Program-made: the position numbers and the translations under genes
In this document: in pieces, positions 10,234 to 19,558 of the stretch
How the letters are laid out: every line of letters begins with the position of its first letter
How positions within the stretch are numbered: position 1 is the stretch's first letter
Source of the DNA: a bacterium
Lineage (GTDB): Bacteria; Vulcanimicrobiota; JABDET01
Assembly: GCA_021800275.1 (NCBI GenBank)
Contig: JAJYZB010000010.1
Span: forward strand, 1 to 64,000
Direction: 5' to 3'
DNA length: 64,000 nucleotides
Notes under the pieces: generated by a model
Database searches by the model: none
Seen by the model: the letters and a program-made list of their open reading frames with translations, nothing else
Told to the model about the DNA's origin: nothing

Positions 10234-11478
10234 TTAAGATTTGCAATTTTCAACCATTATTTCGCTTATTTTATACCCATTTTTTTCCAGAATCGTAAAC
10301 TTAAGATTCTGGGAAATAACCTGTTCCCCCTTTTCAGGAACTCGCCCAAACAGTCCGAAAACAAATCCTCCTACGGTTACAATATCTTTGGTTTCAAGTT
10401 TAATTCCGAGTCTTTTTTCCAATTCACTGACTTCCGTAAAAGAAGGAACAATAATTTTATTCTCGCTAACGACGCGAATTTGTGAATAAGCAGGGGCTTT
10501 CCCTAGTTCTCCGACAATCTCTTCGAGAATGTCAGTAATCGTGACCAACCCCGCTGTCCCCCCGTATTCATCAATGACAACGGCAATACGAAAATTCTCC
10601 TTTCGCATCTCTTGCAAAAGAATGCCAATCCCTTTGCTCTCAGGAACAAAGGGAATTGGATGGATCAAAGTTTTTAATTCCTGTTTTTTTGCTCCCTCAA
10701 TCTGGAAAACCATCACGTCTTGAATATCTAAAAAACCAAGTATATGATCGAGATCTTCGGAGTAAACCGGATATCGGCGGTGTCTGGCAGCAGAAAATTG
10801 CTCTATAACCTCTTTTAAAGAAGCGGTTTCTTTAATGCATACCATTCTGGTTCTTGGCACCATTTTTTCTCCTACTTTGGCATCCATAAAGCGAAAAATA
10901 TTCTGAAAAAGCTCTTCCTCTTCTTGATTTAAAACTCCATGCTGCTTACTGACTGAAATTAAATACTGGAGCTCTTGCTCGGTAGGAACTAACGCTGCAG
11001 AAGTTCTCCCAAATCCTCTTAGAAAAATGGTTACAGCCCAGGTAATCGGGCGTAGAAGCACAGCAAAAAACTGTGTTAGCCGCAAAACAATAGGGGCTGA
11101 AAAATAAGCGAAAGATTCTGGTTTGTGGGTTGCCATTGTTTTGGGAAAAATCTCGCCCAACACTAAAACAAAAAGTGTTATCATCAAAGCCGAAAGGAAA
11201 AGAGAGCCTTTCACAGGATAAAAGGATCTGAAAATAACGGTTCCAAGAGTGCTGATTGCAACTGTCAAAAAAGTCTCAATGGCAAGCAGAGCAGGGAGAT
11301 ACTGCTCCTTTTTAGTCAGAAACTCAAGAACTGCCTTTGCAGGTTTAATTCCTGTTTCCGCATCATGGGAAGCTTTCAAGCGACTGCACCCTAGAACAGC
11401 GGCTTCCGAGCCAGAAAAAAAAGCTAACGCCGCAAGAAGCAAAAATTCCGAGCCGATTCCTGACCAGATTAGTTCCAT
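10234..11478 (-). CDS. CorC/HlyC-type transporter-associated protein with CBS pair (copy 2)
   Basis: 414 residues with the same three-part layout as its downstream neighbour: DUF21 membrane domain (FLLLAALAFFSGSEAAVLGCSR near the N-terminus is the typical first segment), CBS pair (VGEKMVPRTRMVCI, GFLDIQDV, VVIDEYGGTAGLVTITDILEEIVGEL) and C-terminal CorC_HlyC domain (GGFVFGLFGRVPEKGE). The membrane part keeps FPKTMATHKPE, the conserved cytosolic loop of the family, which copy 1 has changed. So copy 2 looks like the canonical protein and copy 1 the diverged one. It starts 4 bases after the dgkA-pap2 stop, so it is in the same operon. Role inferred: divalent cation homeostasis. Confidence 0.9.
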   Translation of the reverse strand: MELIWSGIGSEFLLLAALAFFSGSEAAVLGCSRLKASHDAETGIKPAKAVLEFLTKKEQYLPALLAIETFLTVAISTLGTVIFRSFYPVKGSLFLSALMITLFVLVLGEIFPKTMATHKPESFAYFSAPIVLRLTQFFAVLLRPITWAVTIFLRGFGRTSAALVPTEQELQYLISVSKQHGVLNQEEEELFQNIFRFMDAKVGEKMVPRTRMVCIKETASLKEVIEQFSAARHRRYPVYSEDLDHILGFLDIQDVMVFQIEGAKKQELKTLIHPIPFVPESKGIGILLQEMRKENFRIAVVIDEYGGTAGLVTITDILEEIVGELGKAPAYSQIRVVSENKIIVPSFTEVSELEKRLGIKLETKDIVTVGGFVFGLFGRVPEKGEQVISQNLKFTILEKNGYKISEIMVENCKS

Positions 11479-11482
11479 GAGA

Positions 11483-12211
11483 TCATCTTAAAAACAAACT
11501 CAACAGGAGCAGTGTAATGGAAAAGCCTAGTGCAGCACCGCTCAGCACTTCCCACCATCCATGAATTCGAGCCTGAACCCTGCTTTGGGCTACCATTAAA
11601 GCCAAAAGAAAAACTGCCGAAATCAGCAGCCAATTCTTAGTAAACCAGATGGCAATGGTGGCGGTGGCAAAAGCAACAGCAGAATGACCGCTGGGCATTC
11701 CCCCTCTTAGTGGGGTGCCATGGGCAAAAAATGTTTTAAAAAAAACAGTAGATAAAAGAACTAAAACCAGACTGATAACAGCGACATGCAGCGGATTTCC
11801 TTTAATCCGCTCAAAAAGCGCGGGAATCAAAATCTCTAACTTGTTAAAGAAAACTAGATAACCAATAAAAACAGCGCCTATTACTGAGATTAAAACAGCG
11901 CCAGCGGCTGCATCTTTAGCGCGTTTAGCGTTCGGATTTTCTTCTTCTACAAAAGCGTTTGTTAAAAACTCAAGACTGGTATTCATCATTTCTGCCATTA
12001 AGACATAAGTAATTGCTAAAAACAAAAGGACAATTTTTAAACGCGGAATTTCTAATTTTAAAGCGGCAAACAAAATCAGAATTGAAACTAAAAAATGAAT
12101 CCTGAAATTTCTTTCGCTTTTAAAGCTCGAAATAATTCCCACAATCGCATTATTAGCGCTTTCAAAAAAAGAACGCGATTTCTTCTCAATTTTCACGACA
12201 GTCTTTTGCAA
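11483..12211 (-). CDS. Fusion of DgkA-like lipid kinase and PAP2 lipid phosphatase
   Basis: 242 residues in two membrane domains. Residues 1 to about 115 form a DgkA-type kinase: SFKSERNFRIH, then AEMMNTSLE and AKDAAAGAVLI, the active-site segments of diacylglycerol/undecaprenol kinases. Residues from about 130 form a PAP2 phosphatase with GGMPSGHSA and SRVQARIHGWWEVLSG (catalytic histidines in SGHS and in the R-x5-H motif). In Gram-positive-type DgkA the substrate is undecaprenol, so one polypeptide could make and remove undecaprenyl phosphate; that is inference. The annotated TTG start at 12211 has AGGGG directly before it, so a GTG five codons later (12196) is also possible. It overlaps ybeY by 19 bases. 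Confidence 0.85.
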   Translation of the reverse strand: MQKTVVKIEKKSRSFFESANNAIVGIISSFKSERNFRIHFLVSILILFAALKLEIPRLKIVLLFLAITYVLMAEMMNTSLEFLTNAFVEEENPNAKRAKDAAAGAVLISVIGAVFIGYLVFFNKLEILIPALFERIKGNPLHVAVISLVLVLLSTVFFKTFFAHGTPLRGGMPSGHSAVAFATATIAIWFTKNWLLISAVFLLALMVAQSRVQARIHGWWEVLSGAALGFSITLLLLSLFLR

Positions 12212-12714
12212 CCCCTGGAAGCACGATGTCCTGCTTGAGAAAGCTTTCTGGGAAACAGAAAAAATGGACTATTCTTGTCTTTAAAGCACTCCTGAAAATA
12301 AAAATCCTGTTTTGAGAACATTTTTTTCCTGTCAGATGAGCGGTGGTGATCATATCCAAGAAGGTGAAGAATCCCATGAATTAAAAGAAAAACAATCTCG
12401 TGCACGAGTGGATGACCTTTACTATCTGCCTGACGCGCAGCCATAGGGACAGAAATCACAATATCCCCTAAAACAGACACTGCGGAATGCTGAAAATCGC
12501 ACGGAAAAGAGAGAACATCAGTTGGGCCGTTTTTCTTCCGATAAATCTTATTTAATTCCGAAATCTCATGATCGTCAACAAATAAAACACTTGTTTCTCC
12601 TCCTCTTTTCTCCAACGCAAAAATAAGCTTTAAAACCTCCTTAAGGTGAGACACTGGAATTTTGAAACCTTTAAAATTTGATCGAACGAAAATGCTGTGC
12701 TGATTAGTTTCCAA
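12193..12714 (-). CDS. ybeY: Endoribonuclease YbeY
   Basis: About 173 residues. The zinc-site signature is complete: IHGILHLLGYDHH (H-G-x-L-H-L-x-G-Y-D-H). Upstream motifs DVLSFPCDF and LGDIVISVP are also typical. YbeY is a single-strand RNase involved in 16S rRNA 3' maturation and ribosome quality control. The open frame extends back to 12834 but that part lies inside the preceding HD-protein gene; a TTG at 12714 gives the length expected for the family and makes an 11-base overlap. The C-terminal 30 residues after FQECF are family-atypical and basic, and overlap the next gene. The order PgpH-YbeY-DgkA is a classic conserved cluster. Confidence 0.93.
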   Translation of the reverse strand: METNQHSIFVRSNFKGFKIPVSHLKEVLKLIFALEKRGGETSVLFVDDHEISELNKIYRKKNGPTDVLSFPCDFQHSAVSVLGDIVISVPMAARQADSKGHPLVHEIVFLLIHGILHLLGYDHHRSSDRKKMFSKQDFYFQECFKDKNSPFFLFPRKLSQAGHRASRGCKRLS

Positions 12715-14866
12715 ATTGCAAAACTTTCCCTTTTGTCTGTCCCTGCCTTTCGTCAGGCTGCTGAATCTTCGAAAGATCAGGGTATTGAATTCGATTATGA
12801 TACATTCCCGATAAAAGACGAATAAAAGTGTCAATTAAAATATTTAATTCGTTAAAACTTAAATTGCTTTCATCCAACTGTCCATCCAGCATAACTTCAC
12901 GAACCACTTGTTTCACAGTTTGCTCAATTTTAGAATGGGATGGTTTTGGCAGAGATCGGGTCGCTGCCTCAACCGTATCAGACAGCATAAGAACAGCCGC
13001 TTCTTTTGTTTGGGGCTTTGGTCCCTCATGACGATAATCGTCTCGATTTACTTTTTCAATCCCTTCTTTCATAACTGCCTGGTGATAAAAATAATTCACG
13101 ACTCTTGTTCCATGATGCTGCACAATGATATCTTGAATCTTTTTAGGAAGTTTATGAGAACGAGCCAGTTCAAGCCCATCTTTTGTATGAGAGGTAACAA
13201 TTAACGTGCTTAAAGAGGGGTTAAGTTTATCATGTGGGTTTTCTCCACCCATTTGATTTTCAATGAAAAAATAAGGCCTTCTCATCTTCCCGATGTCATG
13301 ATAATAAGCTCCTGCCCGCACCAGAAGAGAATCTGCTTTAATCGCATGCGCCGCATTTTCCGCTAAATTAGCCACAATCATGCTGTGATGATAAGATCCA
13401 GGAGCTTCCACTAAAAATTCTCTCAGTAGAGGTTCATTCGGGTTCGCCAATTCCAACAGACGAAAAGGAGTGGCGATTTCAGAAAAATGCTCTATAAAAG
13501 GGAGAATGAAAAAGGGGATTCCAACGCCGAGAACGCCATCCCAGATCCCCCACAGCATATTTCTCAGGAGTTGTCCAGATTGGTTTTCTATGAGAAAAAA
13601 AGAAATGATAGTCATCTCAGTGGCTATAGTAACAGAAAAAATAGCGTTTACCAGATGAAAGCGATTAGAAACCTTAGAAACCACGAAAACTGAAACAGCC
13701 CCTCCAACAAACGCCACGATCATAGCTTGAACTTCACTGGTTAAAAGTCCTACATACAAACTTAAGACAGCCGTCTCAATCAAGCTCAATCTCGCGTCAA
13801 ACAAAATTGCCACTAAAATACTAGCCGCGGCAATAGGAGCAAAGTATCCCGACTCATGGGTAGTCACCTTTATCAAGAGAATAGTCAGCAGAAAAATACC
13901 TGCAAATAAAAATAGATTCTTTTCTTCCTTCAAAAATTCAGGGTGATAGTAGGATAGATAAAGCACCAAAATGCCTAAACAGAGAAGACTTAATATCCCC
14001 ATCCCTGCTGCTGTGAATAGAGTTGGTGTTGGATAAATAACTCCGAGCTGCTGCAGTAAATTCAAGTCGTACCGAGTCACAATCTTTCCCTTTGGAACAA
14101 TCAAATCTCCTTTCTCGATTCGAATATAAATTGGAGATTTTCGAAAATGCTCTTCAATTTGCTGCACTTTTCTATTTCTGGCTTCCCAGTCCACAAATTG
14201 GTTGGGTTTAATAACATCCTGATCTAACTCCCTGACCACATCTGCGTATTTTTGAGGAATCGGAAGAGAGGTCGCCATTCGTTCTATCATGATCCGGGCC
14301 TGAGGTATCTGGTTTCTTTTAATCCCTTTATTCATGATTTTTCTCAAAATTTCTACACTGTAAGAATGGGTATACTGCCATGCTCCTTCAGGGGACTCCA
14401 AGAGTCTCTGAAAAGTTCTCTGGGAAATGAAGGGGAGCATTTTTCGCAGAATGCTAATTTCTCTCAATTTCGGGATGTCTTCACTTTTCACTTCTTTTAC
14501 CATTTGAAATACCTGGTTAATCTCCCTGATTCCCTTCTGGGTGATCTGCTGATGAATTCGATAGATTAAAGGAATAGAAGCTTTTGCCCGTTGAATGGCT
14601 TCCTGTGTCGCCAGCTCATCTTTTACCTCAATACTTTTTTGGGCAATAATATTGATAGGGCACCTGTGCCCAATTTCAGGAACAAAAGGATTAACGAAAA
14701 AACGAGGAAAAAGTGAGCTGAAAGAAAGAAGCATAACCAGCAGAATAAAAACAGCAGAAAAATAAAAAGAATAACGGACAACAGGAAACTTTTCCCAGCG
14801 AATTTTTAATTTTCTAATAATATCGGAAAAAAAGAAGTCCGTTATGACCCTTTTTTTCTTTTCCAC
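12704..14866 (-). CDS. PgpH-like membrane HD phosphodiesterase (7TMR-HDED)
   Basis: 720 residues. Layout: short cytosolic N-terminus, one membrane segment (about 30-55), a large extracytoplasmic helical 7TMR-HDED domain (about 56-285), seven hydrophobic segments (about 290-475), and a cytosolic HD domain with [27 protein letters not shown] and QHHGT. In Listeria and Bacillus the family hydrolyses cyclic di-AMP; here the substrate is assumed from homology. Start is GTG at 14866, inside the rpsU reading frame (25-base overlap); there is no good later start before the membrane segment. ybeY follows with overlap. No cyclic-di-AMP synthase is in the window. Confidence 0.9.
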   Translation of the reverse strand: MEKKKRVITDFFFSDIIRKLKIRWEKFPVVRYSFYFSAVFILLVMLLSFSSLFPRFFVNPFVPEIGHRCPINIIAQKSIEVKDELATQEAIQRAKASIPLIYRIHQQITQKGIREINQVFQMVKEVKSEDIPKLREISILRKMLPFISQRTFQRLLESPEGAWQYTHSYSVEILRKIMNKGIKRNQIPQARIMIERMATSLPIPQKYADVVRELDQDVIKPNQFVDWEARNRKVQQIEEHFRKSPIYIRIEKGDLIVPKGKIVTRYDLNLLQQLGVIYPTPTLFTAAGMGILSLLCLGILVLYLSYYHPEFLKEEKNLFLFAGIFLLTILLIKVTTHESGYFAPIAAASILVAILFDARLSLIETAVLSLYVGLLTSEVQAMIVAFVGGAVSVFVVSKVSNRFHLVNAIFSVTIATEMTIISFFLIENQSGQLLRNMLWGIWDGVLGVGIPFFILPFIEHFSEIATPFRLLELANPNEPLLREFLVEAPGSYHHSMIVANLAENAAHAIKADSLLVRAGAYYHDIGKMRRPYFFIENQMGGENPHDKLNPSLSTLIVTSHTKDGLELARSHKLPKKIQDIIVQHHGTRVVNYFYHQAVMKEGIEKVNRDDYRHEGPKPQTKEAAVLMLSDTVEAATRSLPKPSHSKIEQTVKQVVREVMLDGQLDESNLSFNELNILIDTFIRLLSGMYHNRIQYPDLSKIQQPDERQGQTKGKVLQFGN

Positions 14867-15015
14867 TGTTTTTCTCTCTTTTTACGACGCTCACTCGGCT
14901 TCTCATAATATTCCCGTTTTTTCATTTCAGAAAGAATGCCGTGTTTCTGACATTGTCTCCTAAACCGCTTCAGCGCCTGTTCAAGGGATTCATCTTTTCC
15001 AATTCGAATTTCCAC
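14842..15015 (-). CDS. rpsU: 30S ribosomal protein bS21
   Basis: A 57-residue basic protein beginning with GTG at 15015 ([18 protein letters not shown]) and continuing [29 protein letters not shown], the diagnostic bS21 pattern. The GTG is preceded by GGGGGGCAGAGA. bS21 binds the small subunit near the anti-Shine-Dalgarno helix and helps initiation. Its last 8 codons are shared in another frame with the start of the PgpH-like gene, and hinT lies just upstream, so it is probably part of a hinT-rpsU-pgpH-ybeY operon. A TATAAT at 15066-15071 (minus strand) could be an extra promoter, but I see no matching -35. Confidence 0.95.
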   Translation of the reverse strand: MEIRIGKDESLEQALKRFRRQCQKHGILSEMKKREYYEKPSERRKKREKQWKRKKGS

Positions 15016-15080
15016 TCTCTGCCCCCCTTTCTTATGTCAGGATCTGCCTGAATCAGGCAGTTTTAATTATAGATTGCTGC

Positions 15081-15431
15081 CTACCCGGGTGGCCAGCGAA
15101 AGTCTCTTCCACCCATCAAATGGATATGAAAATGAGGAACCGTCTGCCCGGCTTTTTCTCCGCAGTTAATCACGAGTCTAAACCCATCTTCTATTTGCAA
15201 CTCCTTCACCAAATGATTCACAAGGATGTGTGCATTTCCTAACCAGCGAGCATCCTTTTCTTTCAGAGCGCAGTGGTCAGAAAGATGCTCCTTAGGGACA
15301 ACCAAAATATGAACAGGGGCTTTAGGATTAACATCCCTAAAAGCAACCAAATCCGTGTCTTCGTAAAGCACATCACTCTGAACCTCTTTTTGCGCAATCT
15401 TGCAAAAAACACAAGTAGATACACTTGCCAT
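15081..15431 (-). CDS. HIT-family (HinT-like) nucleotide phosphoramidase
   Basis: 116 residues, full length for HinT. Starts CVFCKIAQKEVQSDVLYEDTD, with NPKAPVHILVVPKEH in the middle and the histidine triad HFHIHLMGG near the C-terminus; the tail WPPG is a common HinT ending. The family hydrolyses AMP-phosphoramidates such as lysyl-AMP. Two N-terminal cysteines (CxxC) are present, as in many bacterial HinT proteins that bind zinc. The first gene of the minus operon leading to rpsU; an inverted repeat (CTGCCTGA/TCAGGCAG) sits in the 65-base gap to rpsU at 15041-15060. Confidence 0.93.
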   Translation of the reverse strand: MASVSTCVFCKIAQKEVQSDVLYEDTDLVAFRDVNPKAPVHILVVPKEHLSDHCALKEKDARWLGNAHILVNHLVKELQIEDGFRLVINCGEKAGQTVPHFHIHLMGGRDFRWPPG

Positions 15432-15533
15432 TTATATTTACTTCTCTCTTAATAACGGTGATCCTTCACAAACACAAAAATGCATGCGCCTTGAAAAAGT
15501 ATTGACTTCACATTAAATACGCTGCATTTCATA

Positions 15534-16928
15534 TCATAAAAGGCTCCAGAGTTTCCAGTAAAAATACTTCAAAGGGATTCGAATCCAATGCCACAGAAGG
15601 GGACGATAGGGTCCATAAATTTTTGCTGTCCCTTCCATGCCTGGAAGCAAACGGAATTTAGAATCTGTTGTTTTAACCTCTACCATGTACCTCCCCTTCG
15701 ATTTTTTTAAACTTTGAGGAATAATTCTCTTGACTTTGCCGTAAAACAATTCACCCGGTAAAGAAAGCAGCTTAACCTCCACATCCTTCGAGTTTTGTTT
15801 CCCATGAGGAATATCAGTGATGTCCATCTCATTGATTTGAATTTCAAAGAGCATTCTTTTGGGCTTATAAACCCAGGCAACAGGCTCACCTTTTACCACC
15901 ATTTTTCCCTCCCACTCTTTGACATGAGGAGTCATGATAATTCCTGAGATAGGGCTCCTTAATTTTGATCTGCTGATTTTCCCTAAAACCCCTTTTATTT
16001 GGACCTCAGTGTCTGCCAGTTTATTTTCAGCCTCATTGATTTCAGGAGCTTCCTTCTTTGTGTAATAAAATTTTTCCTGACTGGCTTCCAAATTCTTCTG
16101 AAGCAGTTCAGGTTCGATCTTCAGAGTGTTATTGAAAATTTTTTGATATGATTCAAGGGACACCTCGTAAGCATTGAGGGCAGCCTGTTTCTGTTCATAA
16201 GCAGTCTTATAATTTTGAATAAACTTTTTTCGAGCAGAGTCAAATTGTTCTTGAAGTCCTGCGACGCGATTTTGAGCCGCCTGATATTGACTTTGTTTTT
16301 CCAGCAGTCTGCGCGAGGAAACTAAGCCAGTTTTTGCCAATTTAGAATAGCTTTCCCACGTTTTTTTTGCTAATTTTAACCGGGCTTGAGCCGATTTTAT
16401 CTGCTGTTGAATTTGAGCGATTGAATCTGGTAAAACTCCTTTTTGATAGGCAAGCCAATTTTTTTTAAGATGCTCGTAAATCGTTTTTTTTTGAAAATAT
16501 TTCGCTTTTGACTCATCAAGAGAGTTTTCAGCTTCAAGCACGCTCTCTTTTGAGAGAAGAGAATGCGCTTTTTTAGCCAGTTGAGCCTGAAACAGTGCTT
16601 TATCAGCGCTGGCTAAAAGCGAGCCGTATTTTGCCTTTAAGTAAAAAAAATCGTTTTCTCTCAATCGCTTCTCTATGATTAACCTTGCCAGCTTTTGTTT
16701 TAGAGAAAAATCATCTAATTTTGCAAAAACCTGCCCCTTTTTGATCGCATCCCCTTCGATAAAATACACCTTTTTCAAAATGCCAGACTCTAGAGGAGCT
16801 AAAACGCGTTTAATAGAAGGTTCAACAAGACAGTTTCCAGTATATCCTTCTCGTGTTGGAATAAGACCTAAAAGAATCAGAACGACGACAGCCGCTCCGA
16901 TTTTTTGAGCTTTTGTTTTAAGCGCCAC
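15534..16928 (-). CDS. HlyD-family membrane fusion (periplasmic adaptor) protein
   Basis: 464 residues. One N-terminal membrane anchor (VVVLILLGLIP, about 13-23), then half of a lipoyl-like domain (VLAPLESGILKKVYFIEGDAIKKGQVFAKLDD), a very long helical hairpin (about 70-310, many Lys/Gln/Ala heptads), the second lipoyl half (LRSPISGIIMTPHVKEWEGKMVVKGEPVAWV) and a beta-barrel domain. Such proteins bridge an inner-membrane ABC/MFS/RND exporter to an outer-membrane channel. No pump or TolC gene is adjacent, so the partner is encoded elsewhere. The C-terminal tail ends in W/Y-rich residues (WHWIRIPLKYFYWKLWSLL), unusual for the family and possibly membrane-associated. Confidence 0.85.
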   Translation of the reverse strand: MALKTKAQKIGAAVVVLILLGLIPTREGYTGNCLVEPSIKRVLAPLESGILKKVYFIEGDAIKKGQVFAKLDDFSLKQKLARLIIEKRLRENDFFYLKAKYGSLLASADKALFQAQLAKKAHSLLSKESVLEAENSLDESKAKYFQKKTIYEHLKKNWLAYQKGVLPDSIAQIQQQIKSAQARLKLAKKTWESYSKLAKTGLVSSRRLLEKQSQYQAAQNRVAGLQEQFDSARKKFIQNYKTAYEQKQAALNAYEVSLESYQKIFNNTLKIEPELLQKNLEASQEKFYYTKKEAPEINEAENKLADTEVQIKGVLGKISRSKLRSPISGIIMTPHVKEWEGKMVVKGEPVAWVYKPKRMLFEIQINEMDITDIPHGKQNSKDVEVKLLSLPGELFYGKVKRIIPQSLKKSKGRYMVEVKTTDSKFRLLPGMEGTAKIYGPYRPLLWHWIRIPLKYFYWKLWSLL

Positions 16929-17271
16929 TTGTGCCTTTGTCCCCTTTGATTTATTGAAGCACGCTCTTCCCTACATCCCAAACGTTTCTGTACCCTGTAC
17001 CATTTCAAAACTCTAACCCTGATTCCTCCCAGAACCAGAACAAACCTGCACCCTGCTGGATTTCCCCAAATGATTTCTGAAGCTGCGGGGGACCCTAAAA
17101 CAGAGATACCTTGCTCGGCAAACGATGCTGGCTGAGCTGGCAGCCTGACGCAGAAGGGTGACGCGAAAGGACTGCCCTCTCTTTTGAAGGATCAACTCCA
17201 TTCCAAGAAGAAGAAGTATAATCTGAATCATAAACTAAAACAAGACGCATTTCCTTACAGGAGGGATTATC
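16929..17271. other. Intergenic stretch between divergent genes, no gene recognised
   Basis: About 343 bases between the HlyD start and the aldehyde dehydrogenase. The 17080-17180 part is clearly more GC-rich than its surroundings and has several short complementary strings (AGGG at 17154 with CCCT at 17175; AGCTGGCAGC region), so a structured RNA leader is possible, but I match it to no known class. A TATAAT lies at 17217-17222 without a clear -35. A strong ribosome site (AGGAGGG, 17260-17266) precedes the dehydrogenase. Confidence 0.35.
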
Positions 17272-18702
17272 ATGGCGAAAATGTTAGTGGCGGGTGAAGA
17301 ACTGACTTCTAAAACTACTTTAGAAGTTAGAAATCCAGCGACAGGAGAGATGGTGGATACCATTCCTGCTGCGACAAAGGAAGAGGTTCATAAAGCCGTT
17401 GAATCTGCTGAAAGGGCTTTTGAGAAGTGGTCAACTTCTAATCCAGAAGAACGGATTAAAATTTACAAAAAAACAGTGGAGCTGATTTCAGAAAAAAAAG
17501 ATGAACTATCGCAGCTCCTGACCAGAGAACAAGGAAAAACCCTGAAAGAGTCCAGCTTAGAAATTGACAAATTCTGCAGTGATTTAGAATATTATGCAGG
17601 TCTAGCAAAAAATATTCGGGGCACCTATTTTTATCCGGTAGCAGATGGCAAACATGGATGGATTATCAAGCAGCCAATCGGAGTAACGGTAGCTGTGGTA
17701 CCCTGGAATTTCCCGATCTCTTTGATGGGAAACAAACTGGCGCCGGCTTTAATTACTGGAAATACCGTTATTGTAAAGCCAGCCAGCACAACCAGTTTAA
17801 CTGCCATTAAAATCGTTGAACTCTTCTGGAAAGCTGGAATGCCAGAAGGTGTCTTAAATATCGTGACTGGCCCAGGACAAACCGTGGGTGAAGAACTGAT
17901 TCGCCACCCAAAAGTGAGAAGGATCTCTTTTACCGGCCAAACAGAAACAGGAAAGAGAATTATGAGTCTAGCTGGTCCTGATTTAAAGAGAATTACTCTT
18001 GAACTTGGAGGCTCTGATCCCATGATTGTTTGCGAAGACGCAGATCTGGACAAAGCCACTTCTGGAGCCTCTGTCGGGAGATTTTTCAACTGTGGACAAG
18101 CCTGTGTGGCTGTGAAACGGATTTATGTGATGGAATCTGTCGCTGAAAAATTTACCGAAAAACTACTTGAAAAGCTGAAAAAAATAAAAGTTGGAAATGG
18201 GTTAAACCCTGAGAGCAGAATGGGTTCAATGCACACAAAAACACAACTTGAGAAGGTTGCAGCTCAGGTCGAAGATGCAAAAAGCCGAGGCGCAAAAGTT
18301 CTGACTGGTGGTGAAAGATTAAAAGGAGGAGAATATGACAAAGGTAATTTCTATCCACCCACAGTTCTGACTCACGTTTCTGAAGAATCTACCCTTGTCA
18401 CTGAAGAGTGCTTCGGTCCCGCTCTTCCTATTTTTAGCGTGAACTCTTTCGATGAAGCCCTTGAAAGAGCCAATCATTCTCCATATGGACTAGGGGGTTC
18501 TATCTGGACAAAAGAGATGTCAAAAGCTGTGAAAGGAGCGGCGCGGCTGCAGGCGGGATATACCTGGATCAACAGTATGCCTGTAGTTTATGATGAGCTG
18601 CCTTTTGGCGGACTGAAACAGAGTGGATATGGGAAAGAGCACGGAACAGAAGCCATGGAATATTATTTAGAAACCCGCTCCGTGCTTGTTTCCGCAGAAT
18701 AA
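17272..18702 (+). CDS. NAD(P)-dependent aldehyde dehydrogenase (succinate-semialdehyde DH-like)
   Basis: 476 residues, full-length ALDH superfamily enzyme. Motifs: PWNFPISLMGNKLAPAL, the nucleotide-binding FTGQTETGKRI, the general base Glu244 in LELGGSDP, and the catalytic Cys278 in FFNCGQACV. The C-terminal PFGGLKQSGYGKEHG is also canonical. The branch looks like succinate-semialdehyde / lactaldehyde dehydrogenases, but substrate cannot be fixed by eye. The ATG at 17272 follows AGGAGGG with 5 bases of spacing, a strong site. Two crotonases follow 37 bases downstream, so the three may form a catabolic or CoA-thioester operon. Confidence 0.93.
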   Translation: MAKMLVAGEELTSKTTLEVRNPATGEMVDTIPAATKEEVHKAVESAERAFEKWSTSNPEERIKIYKKTVELISEKKDELSQLLTREQGKTLKESSLEIDKFCSDLEYYAGLAKNIRGTYFYPVADGKHGWIIKQPIGVTVAVVPWNFPISLMGNKLAPALITGNTVIVKPASTTSLTAIKIVELFWKAGMPEGVLNIVTGPGQTVGEELIRHPKVRRISFTGQTETGKRIMSLAGPDLKRITLELGGSDPMIVCEDADLDKATSGASVGRFFNCGQACVAVKRIYVMESVAEKFTEKLLEKLKKIKVGNGLNPESRMGSMHTKTQLEKVAAQVEDAKSRGAKVLTGGERLKGGEYDKGNFYPPTVLTHVSEESTLVTEECFGPALPIFSVNSFDEALERANHSPYGLGGSIWTKEMSKAVKGAARLQAGYTWINSMPVVYDELPFGGLKQSGYGKEHGTEAMEYYLETRSVLVSAE

Positions 18703-18739
18703 ATGATTAAACATTATTTTTCGGCAAGAGCGCTCTGAT

Positions 18740-19558
18740 TTGAATTTCCAGACCCTAGAGCTTCAAGTCAAAAACGGAATAGGCGTTGTCACTTTAAACC
18801 GCCCTGACAAGTTAAATGCTATCAATCATCAAATGAGGGAAGAGCTCTGGGAAGCTGTTCAAAAAGCAGAGGTGGACCCGGAGATTTCAGTCCTGATATT
18901 TTCCGCCAATGGGAGAGCATTTTCAGCGGGTGGGGACTTGAGCTTTTTTGAAGCTGATTGGGAAGATACTTCTCAATTTCGTCGAGAGATCTCTTTTTTT
19001 ACGCGGACCTTTGATCTGCTTGAAACCATGGAAAAACCCGTGATTGCGGCGATTAATGGAATCTGCACAGGGGCAGGGCTGCAGCTGACCTTATCCTGTG
19101 ATCTCAGAATTGCTTCTGCAAAAGCAGAGTTTGCTTTTCTTGAAAAAAATATTGGATTGATTCCCGGAGCTGGCGGCTGCTCCCGATTAGTAAAGCTGGT
19201 TGGGTACGGGAAAGCAAAAGAGATGATTCTGCTCGGAGAGAAAATTCCCGCTTTAAGAGCTTATGAAATGGGTCTTATCAACAAGGTCGTTCCCCACGAA
19301 CATTTAGAAAAAGAAGTCCGTCATACTGCAGAAGCCCTGCTGCAAAAAAAAACTCAAGCCACGGGCTTGGCGAAAAGAATTTTACACTCCTGCGTCAACA
19401 GCGATTTTCAGACAGGAAGATTGATGGAATTTTTAGGACAGAGTATCTTAGTTAAAACATCAGAGCACAAAGAAGGGATTCGAGCTTTTAGAGAAAAACG
19501 AAAATCTCTGAGCAGCCAAGAGCAATTAAATAAAAATCAAAGAGGTGAAAAACGATGA
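18740..19558 (+). CDS. Enoyl-CoA hydratase/isomerase family protein lacking one catalytic Glu
   Basis: 272 residues of crotonase fold: NRPDKLNAINHQM, oxyanion-hole FSAGGDL, NGICTGAGLQLTLSCDL and FLEKNIGLIPGAGG. The position normally holding the first catalytic glutamate (GGGxEL) is Gln115 here, while Glu135 is retained. Hydratases need both acids; isomerases and some other crotonases use one, so an enoyl-CoA isomerase-like activity is more likely than hydration (inference). The TTG at 18740 is the only plausible start, since the next ATG would delete the first beta-strand; no good ribosome site is seen. It overlaps the next crotonase by 4 bases (ATGA). Confidence 0.85.
   Translation: MNFQTLELQVKNGIGVVTLNRPDKLNAINHQMREELWEAVQKAEVDPEISVLIFSANGRAFSAGGDLSFFEADWEDTSQFRREISFFTRTFDLLETMEKPVIAAINGICTGAGLQLTLSCDLRIASAKAEFAFLEKNIGLIPGAGGCSRLVKLVGYGKAKEMILLGEKIPALRAYEMGLINKVVPHEHLEKEVRHTAEALLQKKTQATGLAKRILHSCVNSDFQTGRLMEFLGQSILVKTSEHKEGIRAFREKRKSLSSQEQLNKNQRGEKR

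Noticed and set aside
12193-12834. A 213-residue YbeY with an N-terminal extension
   Set aside because: The first 40 codons run inside the HD-protein gene and lack YbeY similarity; a TTG at 12714 fits the family.
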